Below are positions 41,468 through 50,678 of a DNA stretch of 64,000 bases, one piece after another (the first letter of the stretch is position 1; each line of letters starts with the position of its first letter). This DNA is from Aquimonas sp041395245. GTDB lineage: Bacteria; Pseudomonadota; Gammaproteobacteria; Xanthomonadales; Xanthomonadaceae. The stretch covers positions 62,001 to 126,000 of the forward strand of contig JAWLAY010000013.1 in NCBI GenBank assembly GCA_041395245.1, in the 5' to 3' direction. Both the position numbers and the translations under genes were made by a program. Below the pieces are notes generated by a model, which searched no databases, was not told where the DNA came from, and worked only from the letters and a program-made list of their open reading frames with translations.

Positions 41468-43165
41468 TCAGTTCGGCAGGTTGACCGTCCAGCCAGCGGT
41501 CCAGTTGTCGCGCGGACCGGCGAAGGCACCGCGGTAGTTTGCCGGGTAGAACCAAGCATCTTGGTTTGCTTCCCCGCCGGTCAGATACGCGGCGTTGGCA
41601 GCGGGCAGGAAGCCGGTGACGCTCAGTGCAGCATCCGCGCCGTTGCCGGTGCCAACGTTGTACCAAGCGCTGACAGCGTAGGCAGCGGATGCGTTGTCTT
41701 CGAACTGACCACCGGCGCAGTTCCCGACAAAGCTATGGGTCATGCTCAGCGTTGCGCCCTGCGCGGACGCGGTACCTTGCGCGTAGGTGCCCGCGTCGAT
41801 CAGATTGAGGCAATGATCGCGGTAGCCCGTCACCACCACATTGGTGTAGTTGCCGCCCGTGCCGCGACGCAGCCGGATACCCTCGTTGCCGACGCTACCC
41901 GCGCCGATCAGCGTGACGTTGGAGATTTGCGGCTGGGTGCGCGGCAGCTTGTCGTTATTGCTGCTGTCGTTATCGGACTCGATGCCGTTCGAGTCGCCAC
42001 CCATGTCCGGGTTGCTGCCTTGGTAACCCAACAGGAACTGCAACTTGCCAGCAAAGCCCTGATCGAAGTCGAAGCAGTCGTCGCCCATGTTGGAGCAGAC
42101 GAGGTGACGACCATTCACCGAGCCACCGAAGAATTCGATACCGTCGTCGAGTCCGCCGTCGACTTGAACATGGTCAAGAACCGTGCCGCTGCCCACAGCC
42201 AAGAGCGTGAGCGAGTTCAGCTCTTCATTCGGCGCGATCTGCTGACCTGCCCAGAGGATTCGGACGTAACGCAACGAACCGGAATTGTCGTCGAGGACAG
42301 GCGTGGTTGACCCGTAGGTAATGTCCGGCACTGCCTCGAATTGGCACGATTGCGCTTCGGTGCCGTCGTTGCAGATCGAGTTGCCAGCCAACACCAGTCC
42401 AGCCCAAGATCCCGGTACCGCTTCCGGTCCAGTGAAAGTGATGGGTTGCTGAGCAGTGCCGTTGGCATAAATCTGCGCACCTTTCTTGACCGAAATGAAG
42501 TTCGGGTTGGTGCGATCCGTGGAGCCGATGACCGTTACACCCGGAGCAATGTTCAGCGTGCCGCCTTCTTCGACGGACACGCGACCCTTGACGATGTAAT
42601 CCTTGCCAGCTGGCAGGTAGAGGTCGCCAGAAATGCTGGAAGGCAGCAAGCAAGCCGAACCTTCAGCCGTGGTTCCTTCCGGGCAGGTATCGACGGGCTC
42701 ATTACACTCGCCGGTCGTCATTTTCTTCAGACCGAGCGAAGGCTGGAACACGAAGTTTGCCGGGGTGATGGTGGAGCCATTGGCCGGCGTGATGTCCATG
42801 GTGATGACATCGCAGGCAAAGCTGACTTCGGCTTTGCCGATCACTGCCTCGGTCGGTGTGCCCACAGCGCTGAACTGACCGCCGGTGTACTTGATGATGT
42901 CGACGTTGCTGTAATCGAGCTGTCCTTCCACCAGCGGTACGGTGAAGACCGACCACACCTGGCTGCCATCATTGGCGTAGGTGAAAAAGGCACCAAAGAC
43001 CAGATTGACCGACGGGATGTAGTCGACCATCAGACCCTTGTTCTCGTCGCCGCCGACCTTGGTCCAGGCACCGTCGAAGGCATCGGTGACGACCGCAGCC
43101 GACACGCTGCCGGTGAAGAACGCGGCGCAGGCGGCAGCGATCAGTGTCTTGCGAATGTTGAGCAT
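41468..43165 (-). CDS. Exported beta-helix-like protein at the end of the TonB-system operon
   Basis: A 565-residue protein from the ATG at 43165 with a signal peptide (KTLIAAACAAFFTGSVSAAV). An N-terminal beta domain includes CDVITMDITPANG. A Cys pair region follows (CNEPVDTCPEG). The beta-helix region begins KDYIVKGRVSVEEGGTLNIA and PGVTVIGSTDR, with repeats such as GGLDDGIEFFGGSVNGRHLV and VTLIGAGSVGNEGIRLRRGT. The protein type is often found beside TonB receptors and may be a surface or periplasmic cargo-binding partner. It lies 121 bp after the receptor gene, the last gene before a strong terminator. Function unknown. Confidence 0.7.
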   Translation of the reverse strand: MLNIRKTLIAAACAAFFTGSVSAAVVTDAFDGAWTKVGGDENKGLMVDYIPSVNLVFGAFFTYANDGSQVWSVFTVPLVEGQLDYSNVDIIKYTGGQFSAVGTPTEAVIGKAEVSFACDVITMDITPANGSTITPANFVFQPSLGLKKMTTGECNEPVDTCPEGTTAEGSACLLPSSISGDLYLPAGKDYIVKGRVSVEEGGTLNIAPGVTVIGSTDRTNPNFISVKKGAQIYANGTAQQPITFTGPEAVPGSWAGLVLAGNSICNDGTEAQSCQFEAVPDITYGSTTPVLDDNSGSLRYVRILWAGQQIAPNEELNSLTLLAVGSGTVLDHVQVDGGLDDGIEFFGGSVNGRHLVCSNMGDDCFDFDQGFAGKLQFLLGYQGSNPDMGGDSNGIESDNDSSNNDKLPRTQPQISNVTLIGAGSVGNEGIRLRRGTGGNYTNVVVTGYRDHCLNLIDAGTYAQGTASAQGATLSMTHSFVGNCAGGQFEDNASAAYAVSAWYNVGTGNGADAALSVTGFLPAANAAYLTGGEANQDAWFYPANYRGAFAGPRDNWTAGWTVNLPN

Positions 43166-43286
43166 GACCATTCCTCTGAGTGGGGAGAGCGCGTCGAACA
43201 CTTCGACGGGACTCCCACACTAAGAAGCTTTTGTTACGCGGGCACGGCGTTGATGTTGCGTTTGTGTGACAGTGCAACAATTTGGC

Positions 43287-46200
43287 CTACCAGCTCCACT
43301 CAATGCTGAGCGCGACATCGCGGCCCTTCTTGAACTCACGGGTGATGCCCTCACCTTGTTCAAAGCTTGAGGTCGGGTCGAGTAGATTGCGCAGGCGCGC
43401 CTTGGCTTTCCACCCCGACCAAGGCAGCTTGGCACTGATGGTGAAATCAAGCTGGCCAAAAGGCTGCTCGTAGACGTCCGGAAGTCCGCTGTCACCTACT
43501 TGCGAGATGCGTGCACCGGAGATGTTGTAGAGCAGGGTCGCCTCGACATTCCCCTCTGGATGCAGGTACGCAAGCGAGACATTGGCCACGTAGGGCGACT
43601 GACCTTGAAGCGGGCGAATCGCATTGGTTTGCGTGCCCTGTTGATCGCCGAGGTCAATCTCCGATTCAATCCATGCGTAGTTCGCGCCGAGATAGATGTC
43701 CTGCCAGGGTAATCCTTGCAGGAAGTCGGGCAGGAAGTCCCATTTCTCCACACCCGAAAATGCTCGGTAGTAGTCAAACTCGACACCCTGGTTGGTGGCT
43801 TCCTTGGCATTCTTCAGATTGAGCAACTCGCCGGACGCGGGAACCAGCACCAGTTCGATGGGATTGGTGAATTGCTTGCTGAAGATCGCTGCCGAAAAGC
43901 TCTCACTGGGCGAAAAGTAGTATTCCCAACGAAGATCGATGCTTTCGATTTCTGCTTGCTTCAAGTTGGGATTTCCCGTGACCCGAATGTCCAGCAATGG
44001 GTCGATCCACGGAGCGGTCGACAGTTCGCGGAAGTCGGGTCGCGACAGGGTTGTGCTGTAGCCGAGGCGGACTTGAGCGGCTTCCGAGTAAGCCCATGTC
44101 AGCGATGCGGCGGGCAATCGGTCCGTCGATTGAATTCCGCCGGTTACCGGTGCCGTCGGATTGAACAGTGCTTGGGTGATGACCACCTGATCGTTGCGCT
44201 CTTCCCGAACACCGATATTGGCGCGCCAATCACGCCACGAAAAGTCTGCAGCGAGATACATGGCATCCAGCGATTGGGTGGCGATGTAGCTATCGGTGGA
44301 TTGCGTCGAATCCTGCAGAAACAAGCCGCCGGGCGCGATCGCCTCTTCACTGAAGATATCGTTGATCTCGGTTGCGCCGGCGGGGCGACGACCGCGAAAG
44401 TTGAATCTTCGAATCGCGGAGTCTCTGTTGCGCTCAAGCTGGTCTGCACCCGCTAACAAGGTAAGGTTGCCGTCCTCGGCGAAGTCCCAGGGCCACTTGA
44501 GGTCGATGCGACGCTGGGACGCATCGTCGGCGAGCGTCTCGTAGCGGATGAAGTTGACGCCATCGTACAAATAGACTTGGTCACCTTCGTCGAACGTGAA
44601 GCGATACTCACGCTTGTTGGGCGAGTAGCGGCTCGCGTCGGCCTCGGTAACCTGCCAGTGCAGGAACAGGTTGCCCAGCGCGGTGAATACATGCTCGCCA
44701 TCGAGCTGACGTGTCGTCAGTTCGTTCTCGATCCACTCCAGTTCGTACTGCTGTTCGAAGTTGCCCGAGCTTTGCAGGCCTTCGTCAATTTGCGCTTGGT
44801 CGGTGGTCTGACGAACCTGAAACAGTGTGCCGGTGACGGTGTGGTGCTCGCCAATCGTGAGCCCCGTGGAGAAGAAGGCGCCACCGTCGATGGCGCGTTC
44901 AGTACGATTGCGTTGGTACTCCAGCAATGGGATCAGCTGCCCGCTGTTCAGTACCGAAAATCCGCGCCGCGTCTCCTCTCGGGTGTCCCAGTTCTGGCTG
45001 TATCGCAGGGCCGCGATGTAACCAAGGCTCCAGTCACCATCGTTGAAATTGAAGTCGTCACCCACCGAAAACGAGAAGCCGGTATTGGGGCCGACCTGCT
45101 TGGGTGTGATGGCGAAGCCACGGGCGGCAACGGCCTCGCCGAGCGCTTCGAGTGCGGCGGGGTCCGTCGGAAGGCGTTCGCCGAGCAGGCCGTCAGGCGC
45201 TTCACGCGCACCGTCATCAAACCCGGTCCAGTCATGCGCTCCACCGAGATAGCGCAGACCCTCTTTGCCTGTCGTACCGTCGGCGTAGCCCAGCGTTCCG
45301 GATGCTTTCAGGAAAAACGAGTCGGGTACGCCACGGGTTCGCAACTGGATCGTGCCGCCACCAAATTCGCCAGGCATGTCGGCGGTGTAGGTCTTCTGCA
45401 CCACGATGCCGTTGAGGATTTCAGTGGGAAACAGGTCAAGCGGAACCACGCGTCGAGTCGGGTCGGGACTGGGTACCTGTGCACCGTTGACGACGACGGA
45501 CGAGTAGCGCTCGCCAAGGCCACGCACGTAGACGAACTTCCCATCCACCAAGGTCAATCCGGTCACGCGTTTCAACGCGCCTGCCGCATCCGAGTCACCG
45601 GCGCGGGAGATTTGCTCGGCGCCGAGGATGTCGGCGACCGCCGAGCTGTTGCGCTTTTCCTCGACGAAGGAGGCCAGCGAGCCTTCGACGAAGGGCTCCA
45701 GCACGACGAATTCGGGTAATTCCACGCCGGACGGGGTCAGTTCGATGCGCTGGGTCGTGGTTTCGCCCGAGGCGATGGCGATGGCTTCCAGGCTGCGGCT
45801 GGCGAACTTCGGCGCGATGATCGACACCGCATAGCTGCCGGGGCTGACGGGAACGTCGAAACGCCCTTCGGCGTCGGTGACGATATCGAGCGGTGTGCCC
45901 GCCACGTAGACGCGCGCATTGGCGACCGGCTTGCCGTCCTCGCTGTTGAGAATCTGCCCGCTGAAGCGACCGGGTGGCCCGAGGTCGGCGGCGGCGGCGG
46001 TTTCGGTGCCCGCATTGGCATGCGAGCTGTCGATGAAGACGCTGGGCGCGGCATCCGGGTACAGGGTGGCGAACAGTTCGGCGCTTTCGTCCTGCGCCAG
46101 TGTGAGCTTCAGTTGCAGAACCGTTTCACCGTCGCGGCTGACGACCAATTCATGTTCGCCCGCGCCGAGTTGCAACACGGTGCTGCCATCGGCGCTGGTG

Positions 46201-46364
46201 CGCGCTTGCGTGCTGCCGACGCGGACATCGGCATTGGCCACCGGCTTGCCCTGATCGAACAGCAGCACGGTCAGATCGGCGGCTTGCACACGCGTGCTGA
46301 GCTGGCTGACGAATGCGACGGCGGCCAGCGCGAGCAGTCGACGGGTGGGCGTGGGCGAAGTCAT
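43287..46364 (-). CDS. TonB-dependent outer-membrane receptor with N-terminal carboxypeptidase-like domains
   Basis: A 1025-residue outer-membrane protein. A signal peptide (LLALAAVAFVSQLSTRVQA) precedes two beta-sandwich segments, the second of carboxypeptidase-regulatory type (GKPVANARVYVAGTPLDIVT). The plug follows (EEKRNSSAVADILGAEQISR, VRGLGERYSSVVVNGA, PDPTRRVVPLDLFP, MPGEFGGGTIQLRTRG) and then a 22-strand barrel ending in the aromatic residues SIEWSW. The layout is Oar-like. It is the presumed client of the dedicated TonB-ExbBD complex encoded upstream. The ligand is unknown. Confidence 0.88.
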   Translation of the reverse strand: MTSPTPTRRLLALAAVAFVSQLSTRVQAADLTVLLFDQGKPVANADVRVGSTQARTSADGSTVLQLGAGEHELVVSRDGETVLQLKLTLAQDESAELFATLYPDAAPSVFIDSSHANAGTETAAAADLGPPGRFSGQILNSEDGKPVANARVYVAGTPLDIVTDAEGRFDVPVSPGSYAVSIIAPKFASRSLEAIAIASGETTTQRIELTPSGVELPEFVVLEPFVEGSLASFVEEKRNSSAVADILGAEQISRAGDSDAAGALKRVTGLTLVDGKFVYVRGLGERYSSVVVNGAQVPSPDPTRRVVPLDLFPTEILNGIVVQKTYTADMPGEFGGGTIQLRTRGVPDSFFLKASGTLGYADGTTGKEGLRYLGGAHDWTGFDDGAREAPDGLLGERLPTDPAALEALGEAVAARGFAITPKQVGPNTGFSFSVGDDFNFNDGDWSLGYIAALRYSQNWDTREETRRGFSVLNSGQLIPLLEYQRNRTERAIDGGAFFSTGLTIGEHHTVTGTLFQVRQTTDQAQIDEGLQSSGNFEQQYELEWIENELTTRQLDGEHVFTALGNLFLHWQVTEADASRYSPNKREYRFTFDEGDQVYLYDGVNFIRYETLADDASQRRIDLKWPWDFAEDGNLTLLAGADQLERNRDSAIRRFNFRGRRPAGATEINDIFSEEAIAPGGLFLQDSTQSTDSYIATQSLDAMYLAADFSWRDWRANIGVREERNDQVVITQALFNPTAPVTGGIQSTDRLPAASLTWAYSEAAQVRLGYSTTLSRPDFRELSTAPWIDPLLDIRVTGNPNLKQAEIESIDLRWEYYFSPSESFSAAIFSKQFTNPIELVLVPASGELLNLKNAKEATNQGVEFDYYRAFSGVEKWDFLPDFLQGLPWQDIYLGANYAWIESEIDLGDQQGTQTNAIRPLQGQSPYVANVSLAYLHPEGNVEATLLYNISGARISQVGDSGLPDVYEQPFGQLDFTISAKLPWSGWKAKARLRNLLDPTSSFEQGEGITREFKKGRDVALSIEWSW

Positions 46365-46383
46365 GGATCGTTCTCGATAAGGT

Positions 46384-47523
46384 TCAGGCACAGGTCCACG
46401 GCGTGTCGGCGCATTCCTGCATCAGACGGCGCAGTTCGGTGGCCTTGCGGAACAGGTCGCTGCGGGTCAGCGCAGACAGGTGACGTTCGCTGGCAGCGAA
46501 ATCGCGGCCCTTGTACCAGGCATAGGCCAGCGCATAGCGCACGTCTTCGTCGCCCAGCAGTCCGGCGCGGGCCAAGGCGGGTTCTGAGGCGGTGAGTTCG
46601 TCATAGCGTTGCGCGGCGATCCACAGGCCGACGCGTTGTTTGAGCTTGCGCTTCGGATCGGTGACACGGGCATTGAGGTTCAGTGCCTGGGAAACGCGAC
46701 CGGCACGTCGATACAGTTCGGCGGCTTCGCTCAGCAGCTCGGGCTCGCGTTCGGCCTGCGCCGCCATCACTTCCGCCGCTGCCAGGGGGTTGCCCTGTTC
46801 CAGCCAGGTCTGTGCCAGGGCCTTGGAAATCGAGCCGTCCTCCGGAAACTTCAGACGCGCGGCTTCCAGAAATCCCAGCGCTTCGGCATAGCTTTTCGAA
46901 CGTCGCAGTGCGGAGCCGATGGCCGCGTAGTCTTCCGCTTTGGCCTCAGCGCGCTGCAGGTAGTCGCGGCCCAGATCGGCGGCTTCCTGATACAGACCGG
47001 CCTCGATCAGATAGAACACCTGGCGACGTTGGAAACTGGTGTTGCCAGGGAAGCGGTTGCCTGCTTCGCTCAGACTGTCCAGCGCAGCCTGTTTGTCACC
47101 CAGCATCCAGCGCGCATGCGCACGCAGCAACCAGGCACCGGACAAGCCATCGACCGCGCTGCCCGCTGCATCCAGCGCCGTCACCGCGTCGGCATAGCGT
47201 TCCAGACCAAACAAGGCTTGTGCGCGATACAGGTGGATCAGCGGATCGGTCTGTCCGGCGGCAATCGCGGCGTCGAAGGCGTCCGCGGCCACCGCCAGCG
47301 CTTGCTGTTCCAGCGCGATCAGGCCGCGCACGGTGTGGTACTGGATGAGATCGACGCCTTCGGCACTGATGTCGACGTTGGTCAGCGCTTCGGCGGCGCG
47401 CGCGGTTTCGCCATCGCGCATCAACAGCGCGGCCAGCGCGACGTAATCGACTTCGTCCTCGGCGGCGAAGCTCGGCGCGCAGAGCAGGGCGCTGAGTAGC
47501 AAGCCTGCGATCAAGCGTTTCAT
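46384..47523 (-). CDS. TPR-repeat exported protein of the TonB system
   Basis: A 379-residue protein starting at the ATG at 47523, which overlaps the tonB stop (ATGA). A signal peptide (RLIAGLLLSALLCAPSFA) is followed by tetratricopeptide-like helices (ADAFDAAIAAGQTDPLIHLY, ALDSLSEAGNRFPGNTSFQR, ALGFLEAARLKFPEDGSISK). Similar TPR proteins accompany the TtpC-containing TonB systems of Vibrio and Shewanella. It probably scaffolds the periplasmic part of the complex. The receptor gene follows 19 bp after its stop. Confidence 0.82.
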   Translation of the reverse strand: MKRLIAGLLLSALLCAPSFAAEDEVDYVALAALLMRDGETARAAEALTNVDISAEGVDLIQYHTVRGLIALEQQALAVAADAFDAAIAAGQTDPLIHLYRAQALFGLERYADAVTALDAAGSAVDGLSGAWLLRAHARWMLGDKQAALDSLSEAGNRFPGNTSFQRRQVFYLIEAGLYQEAADLGRDYLQRAEAKAEDYAAIGSALRRSKSYAEALGFLEAARLKFPEDGSISKALAQTWLEQGNPLAAAEVMAAQAEREPELLSEAAELYRRAGRVSQALNLNARVTDPKRKLKQRVGLWIAAQRYDELTASEPALARAGLLGDEDVRYALAYAWYKGRDFAASERHLSALTRSDLFRKATELRRLMQECADTPWTCA

Positions 47524-48149
47524 GACAGATCGAACCTCACTCGCTGGGTCGCCCACACGCGGACGTTTTCGCCGCGATAGCTGGCGGGCTCGAACTTCCA
47601 GGTCTGCACCCCGGCGGCGGCGACGTCATCGAATACACCGGCGGGTTGCGCCTCGATGACTTTGACCTTTTCCACGTTGCCGGTCGGGCCGATCAGCACG
47701 CTGAGCAGCACATAGCCGGTGACGCCCTGAGCGCGGGCGCGCGGCGGATAGGTCATCGGCGTCTGCATGATCGGACGCGGCGGCACATCGACGCTGTCGT
47801 CGGTCATCACCACGTCGCCGCCGTCGCCGAGCAAGCCCTGACCAAGGTCGAGCTCGCTGGCATCAAACTGCGGCAGGCCGAAGTTGAGGCCGGCGAGGCC
47901 GCTGTCCAAACCGACCACGGGCGCGGGCGCGCTGCGTTGCGGCTTGCGCTTGGGTGGTTCCGGTTTGGGCTTGGCGGGCTCCGGCTTGGGCTTGTCCTTC
48001 TTGACCACATCGATGCTGGAGAAGGCCTGCGCATCGCTGTCTTCCGGTCCCGCCAGCGGTCGGTTCATCAGGATGACCAGTCCAAGCACAGCGGCGGTGC
48101 CCAGCGCGGCACTGATCAAGCCGATCGGTAGTGGCTGACGCCAGCGCAT
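47520..48149 (-). CDS. tonB: TonB family energy-transducing protein
   Basis: A 209-residue protein. A single N-terminal span (LISAALGTAAVLGLVILM, about residues 12-29) is followed by a Lys-Pro-Glu linker (KPKPEPAKPKPEPPKRKPQ). A Gly/Asp-rich stretch precedes the C-terminal TonB domain, YPPRARAQGVTGYVLLSVLI through TWKFEPASYRGENVRVW, ending VRFDLS. It transmits proton-motive force from ExbB/ExbD to outer-membrane receptors. The short linker and lack of a long extended region resemble TonB2-type proteins. It lies directly after exbD. Confidence 0.93.
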   Translation of the reverse strand: MRWRQPLPIGLISAALGTAAVLGLVILMNRPLAGPEDSDAQAFSSIDVVKKDKPKPEPAKPKPEPPKRKPQRSAPAPVVGLDSGLAGLNFGLPQFDASELDLGQGLLGDGGDVVMTDDSVDVPPRPIMQTPMTYPPRARAQGVTGYVLLSVLIGPTGNVEKVKVIEAQPAGVFDDVAAAGVQTWKFEPASYRGENVRVWATQRVRFDLS

Positions 48150-48150
48150 T

Positions 48151-48564
48151 TCAGCCCTCGCCTGCTTCGGTCACGGTGGCCACGCCGACGTCCTCGGCAC
48201 CGGCCTGGCGAGCGGCATCGACCACGCGGATGAGCTTGTCGGCGGGCACGCTGTCGTCGGTCACCACCAGCACGGATTTCTGCGTCATGCCCTTGAGCTG
48301 ATCGCGTACCCGCGACTGGATCACCCACTCACGGACCGGTTCGCCATCCATGTAGGTTTCGCCCTGCTTGTCGATGTAGAGGCGAACCGCCTTGGTCGAG
48401 GCAACCACCTGGGTTTGCGCACCTGGGCGATTGATGTCGAGCTTCATGTCCTTGACGAAGGTCGTCGAGACCATGAAGAAAATCAGCAGGATGAAGGTCA
48501 TGTCGATCATCGGGGTCAGATCGACTGCGACATCATTGGATTTATCGGGACGGCGACGCAGCAT
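48151..48564 (-). CDS. exbD: ExbD/TolR family biopolymer transport protein
   Basis: A 137-residue inner-membrane protein with the proton-carrying Asp21 at the start of its single span (VDLTPMIDMTFILLIFFMVS). It has a periplasmic ExbD domain (SVLVVTDDSVPADKLIRVVD). It forms the proton channel with ExbB. Intergenic distances in this cluster are 1 bp (to tonB) and 49 bp (from exbB). Confidence 0.93.
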   Translation of the reverse strand: MLRRRPDKSNDVAVDLTPMIDMTFILLIFFMVSTTFVKDMKLDINRPGAQTQVVASTKAVRLYIDKQGETYMDGEPVREWVIQSRVRDQLKGMTQKSVLVVTDDSVPADKLIRVVDAARQAGAEDVGVATVTEAGEG

Positions 48565-48613
48565 GGCGATCAGTCCTGGCTAGGCGCGCAAACGCGCTGA
48601 AAAAGAGGGAGGT

Positions 48614-49243
48614 TCATTCGCCGGCCTTCGACAGATCCGCCGATACGACCAGCAGATCCTTGATCTGGTCGAGGTCCAGTTCGAGCTGGCGCTGTCGACG
48701 ATCCAGTACGGATTTGAGAATTACGCCGGGCACCGCAACCACCAGGCCGAGTTGGGTGGTGAACAGCGCCGTCGAAATGCCGGCGGCGATGCCCCCGGTT
48801 TGCGAAAACATCGACATGTCGCCAAGCGATTCGAAGGTTTCGATCATGCCGGAGACCGTGCCGAGCAGGCCCAGCAAGGGCGCGATGGCAACCACCACGG
48901 TGATGGTCGTCGAGTAGCGCTTGACTTGGGTTTCGAATTCCGAAAACGCGTCGTCCAGATAACGCCGCAGGAACGGTCGGTTGCGATCACGCAGGCCCAA
49001 GCCGCGCACGATGGCAAGATCGACGATGCCATCCGGCGCATTGGCGCGACCCTCGGCGTATTTGCGCATCAGCACGCGGACGTTCTTGCGACTGCCGCGC
49101 TCCAGCAGCACCCAACGCGCGCCGAGTGAGTACCAGAGCACGACAGCGCAGGCGACCAGCGCCGGCATCACCAGACCACCGGCGTGCAGGTACGCGCTGA
49201 TCGATTCGATCACGCCTGCGTTGGGATCAAGACCGAGTGCCAT
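48614..49243 (-). CDS. exbB: MotA/TolQ/ExbB proton-channel protein
   Basis: A 209-residue protein with three spans: about 22-42 (LVMPALVACAVVLWYSLGARW), then TTITVVVAIAPLLGLLGTVS and GGIAAGISTALFTTQLGLVV. The Thr/Pro-containing TGIS-type helices are characteristic of ExbB. This is the shorter of two ExbB-like proteins in the operon. It is expected to form the pentamer around ExbD. The longer TtpC-like paralog is 16 bp upstream. Confidence 0.93.
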   Translation of the reverse strand: MALGLDPNAGVIESISAYLHAGGLVMPALVACAVVLWYSLGARWVLLERGSRKNVRVLMRKYAEGRANAPDGIVDLAIVRGLGLRDRNRPFLRRYLDDAFSEFETQVKRYSTTITVVVAIAPLLGLLGTVSGMIETFESLGDMSMFSQTGGIAAGISTALFTTQLGLVVAVPGVILKSVLDRRQRQLELDLDQIKDLLVVSADLSKAGE

Positions 49244-49259
49244 GACCGTGTTCCGTGGC

Positions 49260-50678
49260 TCAGGCGGCGCGATGTGCGGCTGCGAGGCGCACGTCCTGAT
49301 ACAGGTTGATGGCCTTCAGCGCGGCTTTTTCCATGTCGTCCTTGATGCGCTCGGCCCAGCCATTCAGTAGGCCACCAAACAACAGGCAGGGAATCGCGAT
49401 GATCAAGCCCTGCATGGTCGTCACCAGCGCGGTGGCGATGCCGCCGGACAGCAGCTTGGGATCGCTGGTGCCGAACTCGGTGATGATGTCGAAGGTCTGG
49501 ATCATGCCGGTGACCGTGCCCAGCAGGCCGAGCAAGGGCGCCACCGCGGCAATCATCATGATGAAGGCACCGAAGCGGTTGAGATGGGTCGATTCGTGCA
49601 GGATCGATTCGGAAACGATGTCTTCCAGATGCTCGCGGTCGCGGTCAAGGTTGCGCAGCGCAGCGGTGACCACGCGAGCGGCAGAGCCTTTGAAACGCTT
49701 GGCCGCGATGATCGCGTCGTCAATGCGGTTGGCCTGCACTGCCGGTGCGACGCTGTCGATGATGGCTTGAATGCTGGCCCCGGAGCGTTGCAGGAAGATC
49801 GCACGCAAGACGACCAGCACCATCGCCGCCGCACCCAGCAGCAGGATGACGTAGCCGATCAGGCCGCCCTTGGCCATTTCACTGCTGACCGTTTTCACCT
49901 GCGGATCGCTGATCGCCGCACTGGCGTTTTCGAACAGATAGGCTTGCAGGGTTGGCGGCAGATTGCCCTGGGCAAGGCTTGCGGCCGACTCGGTCGCGGG
50001 CGCCTTCCACAGTCGGAACTGCTCGCCACCGGCAGGGACCAGCGCGCCCGAGGCCTTGTCGCTGACACCGAAGGCGGCGATGTTGCCGAAGCGGATGATC
50101 TGACCCTGTACCTCGCTGCCGTCAGCCAGGAAGAAGGCACCGGCGTCACGGCGGATCTGGCCCAGCAAGGCCAGCCGTTGCGTGGCGGTCTGGAACAGCG
50201 TGCTCAACTGCGCCGCACTGTCCAATTGGGCAAAGCTGTCGCTCTGCAGGGTGTTATCGCCATAGCTACCCAGCGTGGCCTTGGCCTGTTCCAGCGTGGC
50301 GCTGAGGAAGTCGGCATTTTCCGCGGCACTGAGCGCGGTCTGCTCGGCGCGGTTGAGCGCTTCGGCGGCCGATTCCGCTTCGCTTCGCAGTGCGAAGACC
50401 TGATTCTCCAGTGAACTGATGGCGCCTTCCAGACGCGTCGTGTCGCGTTCGGTTTGCTGGCGGACCTCGGCGATGCGTGCGGTCAGTTCGCGCTTCTGCG
50501 CTTCCAGCAGGGCGTACTCGCGCTGATAGGCTTTTTCCACCGAAACGGTGGGTGCCAGTGAAGGCGCCGCGGTGGCAGCGGGTGCCGCCGCAGGCGTTGG
50601 GGTGTCCTGGGCGAGGGCGTTCAAGCTGACGAGACAGAGGCTGCCCCACAGCAGGCTACGCAGAGAGAAGGCGGTCAT
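49260..50678 (-). CDS. TtpC-like MotA/TolQ/ExbB protein with long N-terminal extension
   Basis: A 472-residue protein from the ATG at 50678, overlapping the DUF3450 stop. A signal peptide (SLLWGSLCLVSLNALAQ) precedes an Ala/Pro-rich stretch and a long coiled coil (YALLEAQKRELTARIAEVRQ). A periplasmic beta region and an ExbB domain in the last 190 residues follow (GYVILLLGAAAMVLVVLRAI; VAPLLGLLGTVTGMIQTFD). This is the layout of Vibrio TtpC, an extra component needed by TonB2. Established for TtpC; inferred here from architecture and gene order. Confidence 0.85.
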   Translation of the reverse strand: MTAFSLRSLLWGSLCLVSLNALAQDTPTPAAAPAATAAPSLAPTVSVEKAYQREYALLEAQKRELTARIAEVRQQTERDTTRLEGAISSLENQVFALRSEAESAAEALNRAEQTALSAAENADFLSATLEQAKATLGSYGDNTLQSDSFAQLDSAAQLSTLFQTATQRLALLGQIRRDAGAFFLADGSEVQGQIIRFGNIAAFGVSDKASGALVPAGGEQFRLWKAPATESAASLAQGNLPPTLQAYLFENASAAISDPQVKTVSSEMAKGGLIGYVILLLGAAAMVLVVLRAIFLQRSGASIQAIIDSVAPAVQANRIDDAIIAAKRFKGSAARVVTAALRNLDRDREHLEDIVSESILHESTHLNRFGAFIMMIAAVAPLLGLLGTVTGMIQTFDIITEFGTSDPKLLSGGIATALVTTMQGLIIAIPCLLFGGLLNGWAERIKDDMEKAALKAINLYQDVRLAAAHRAA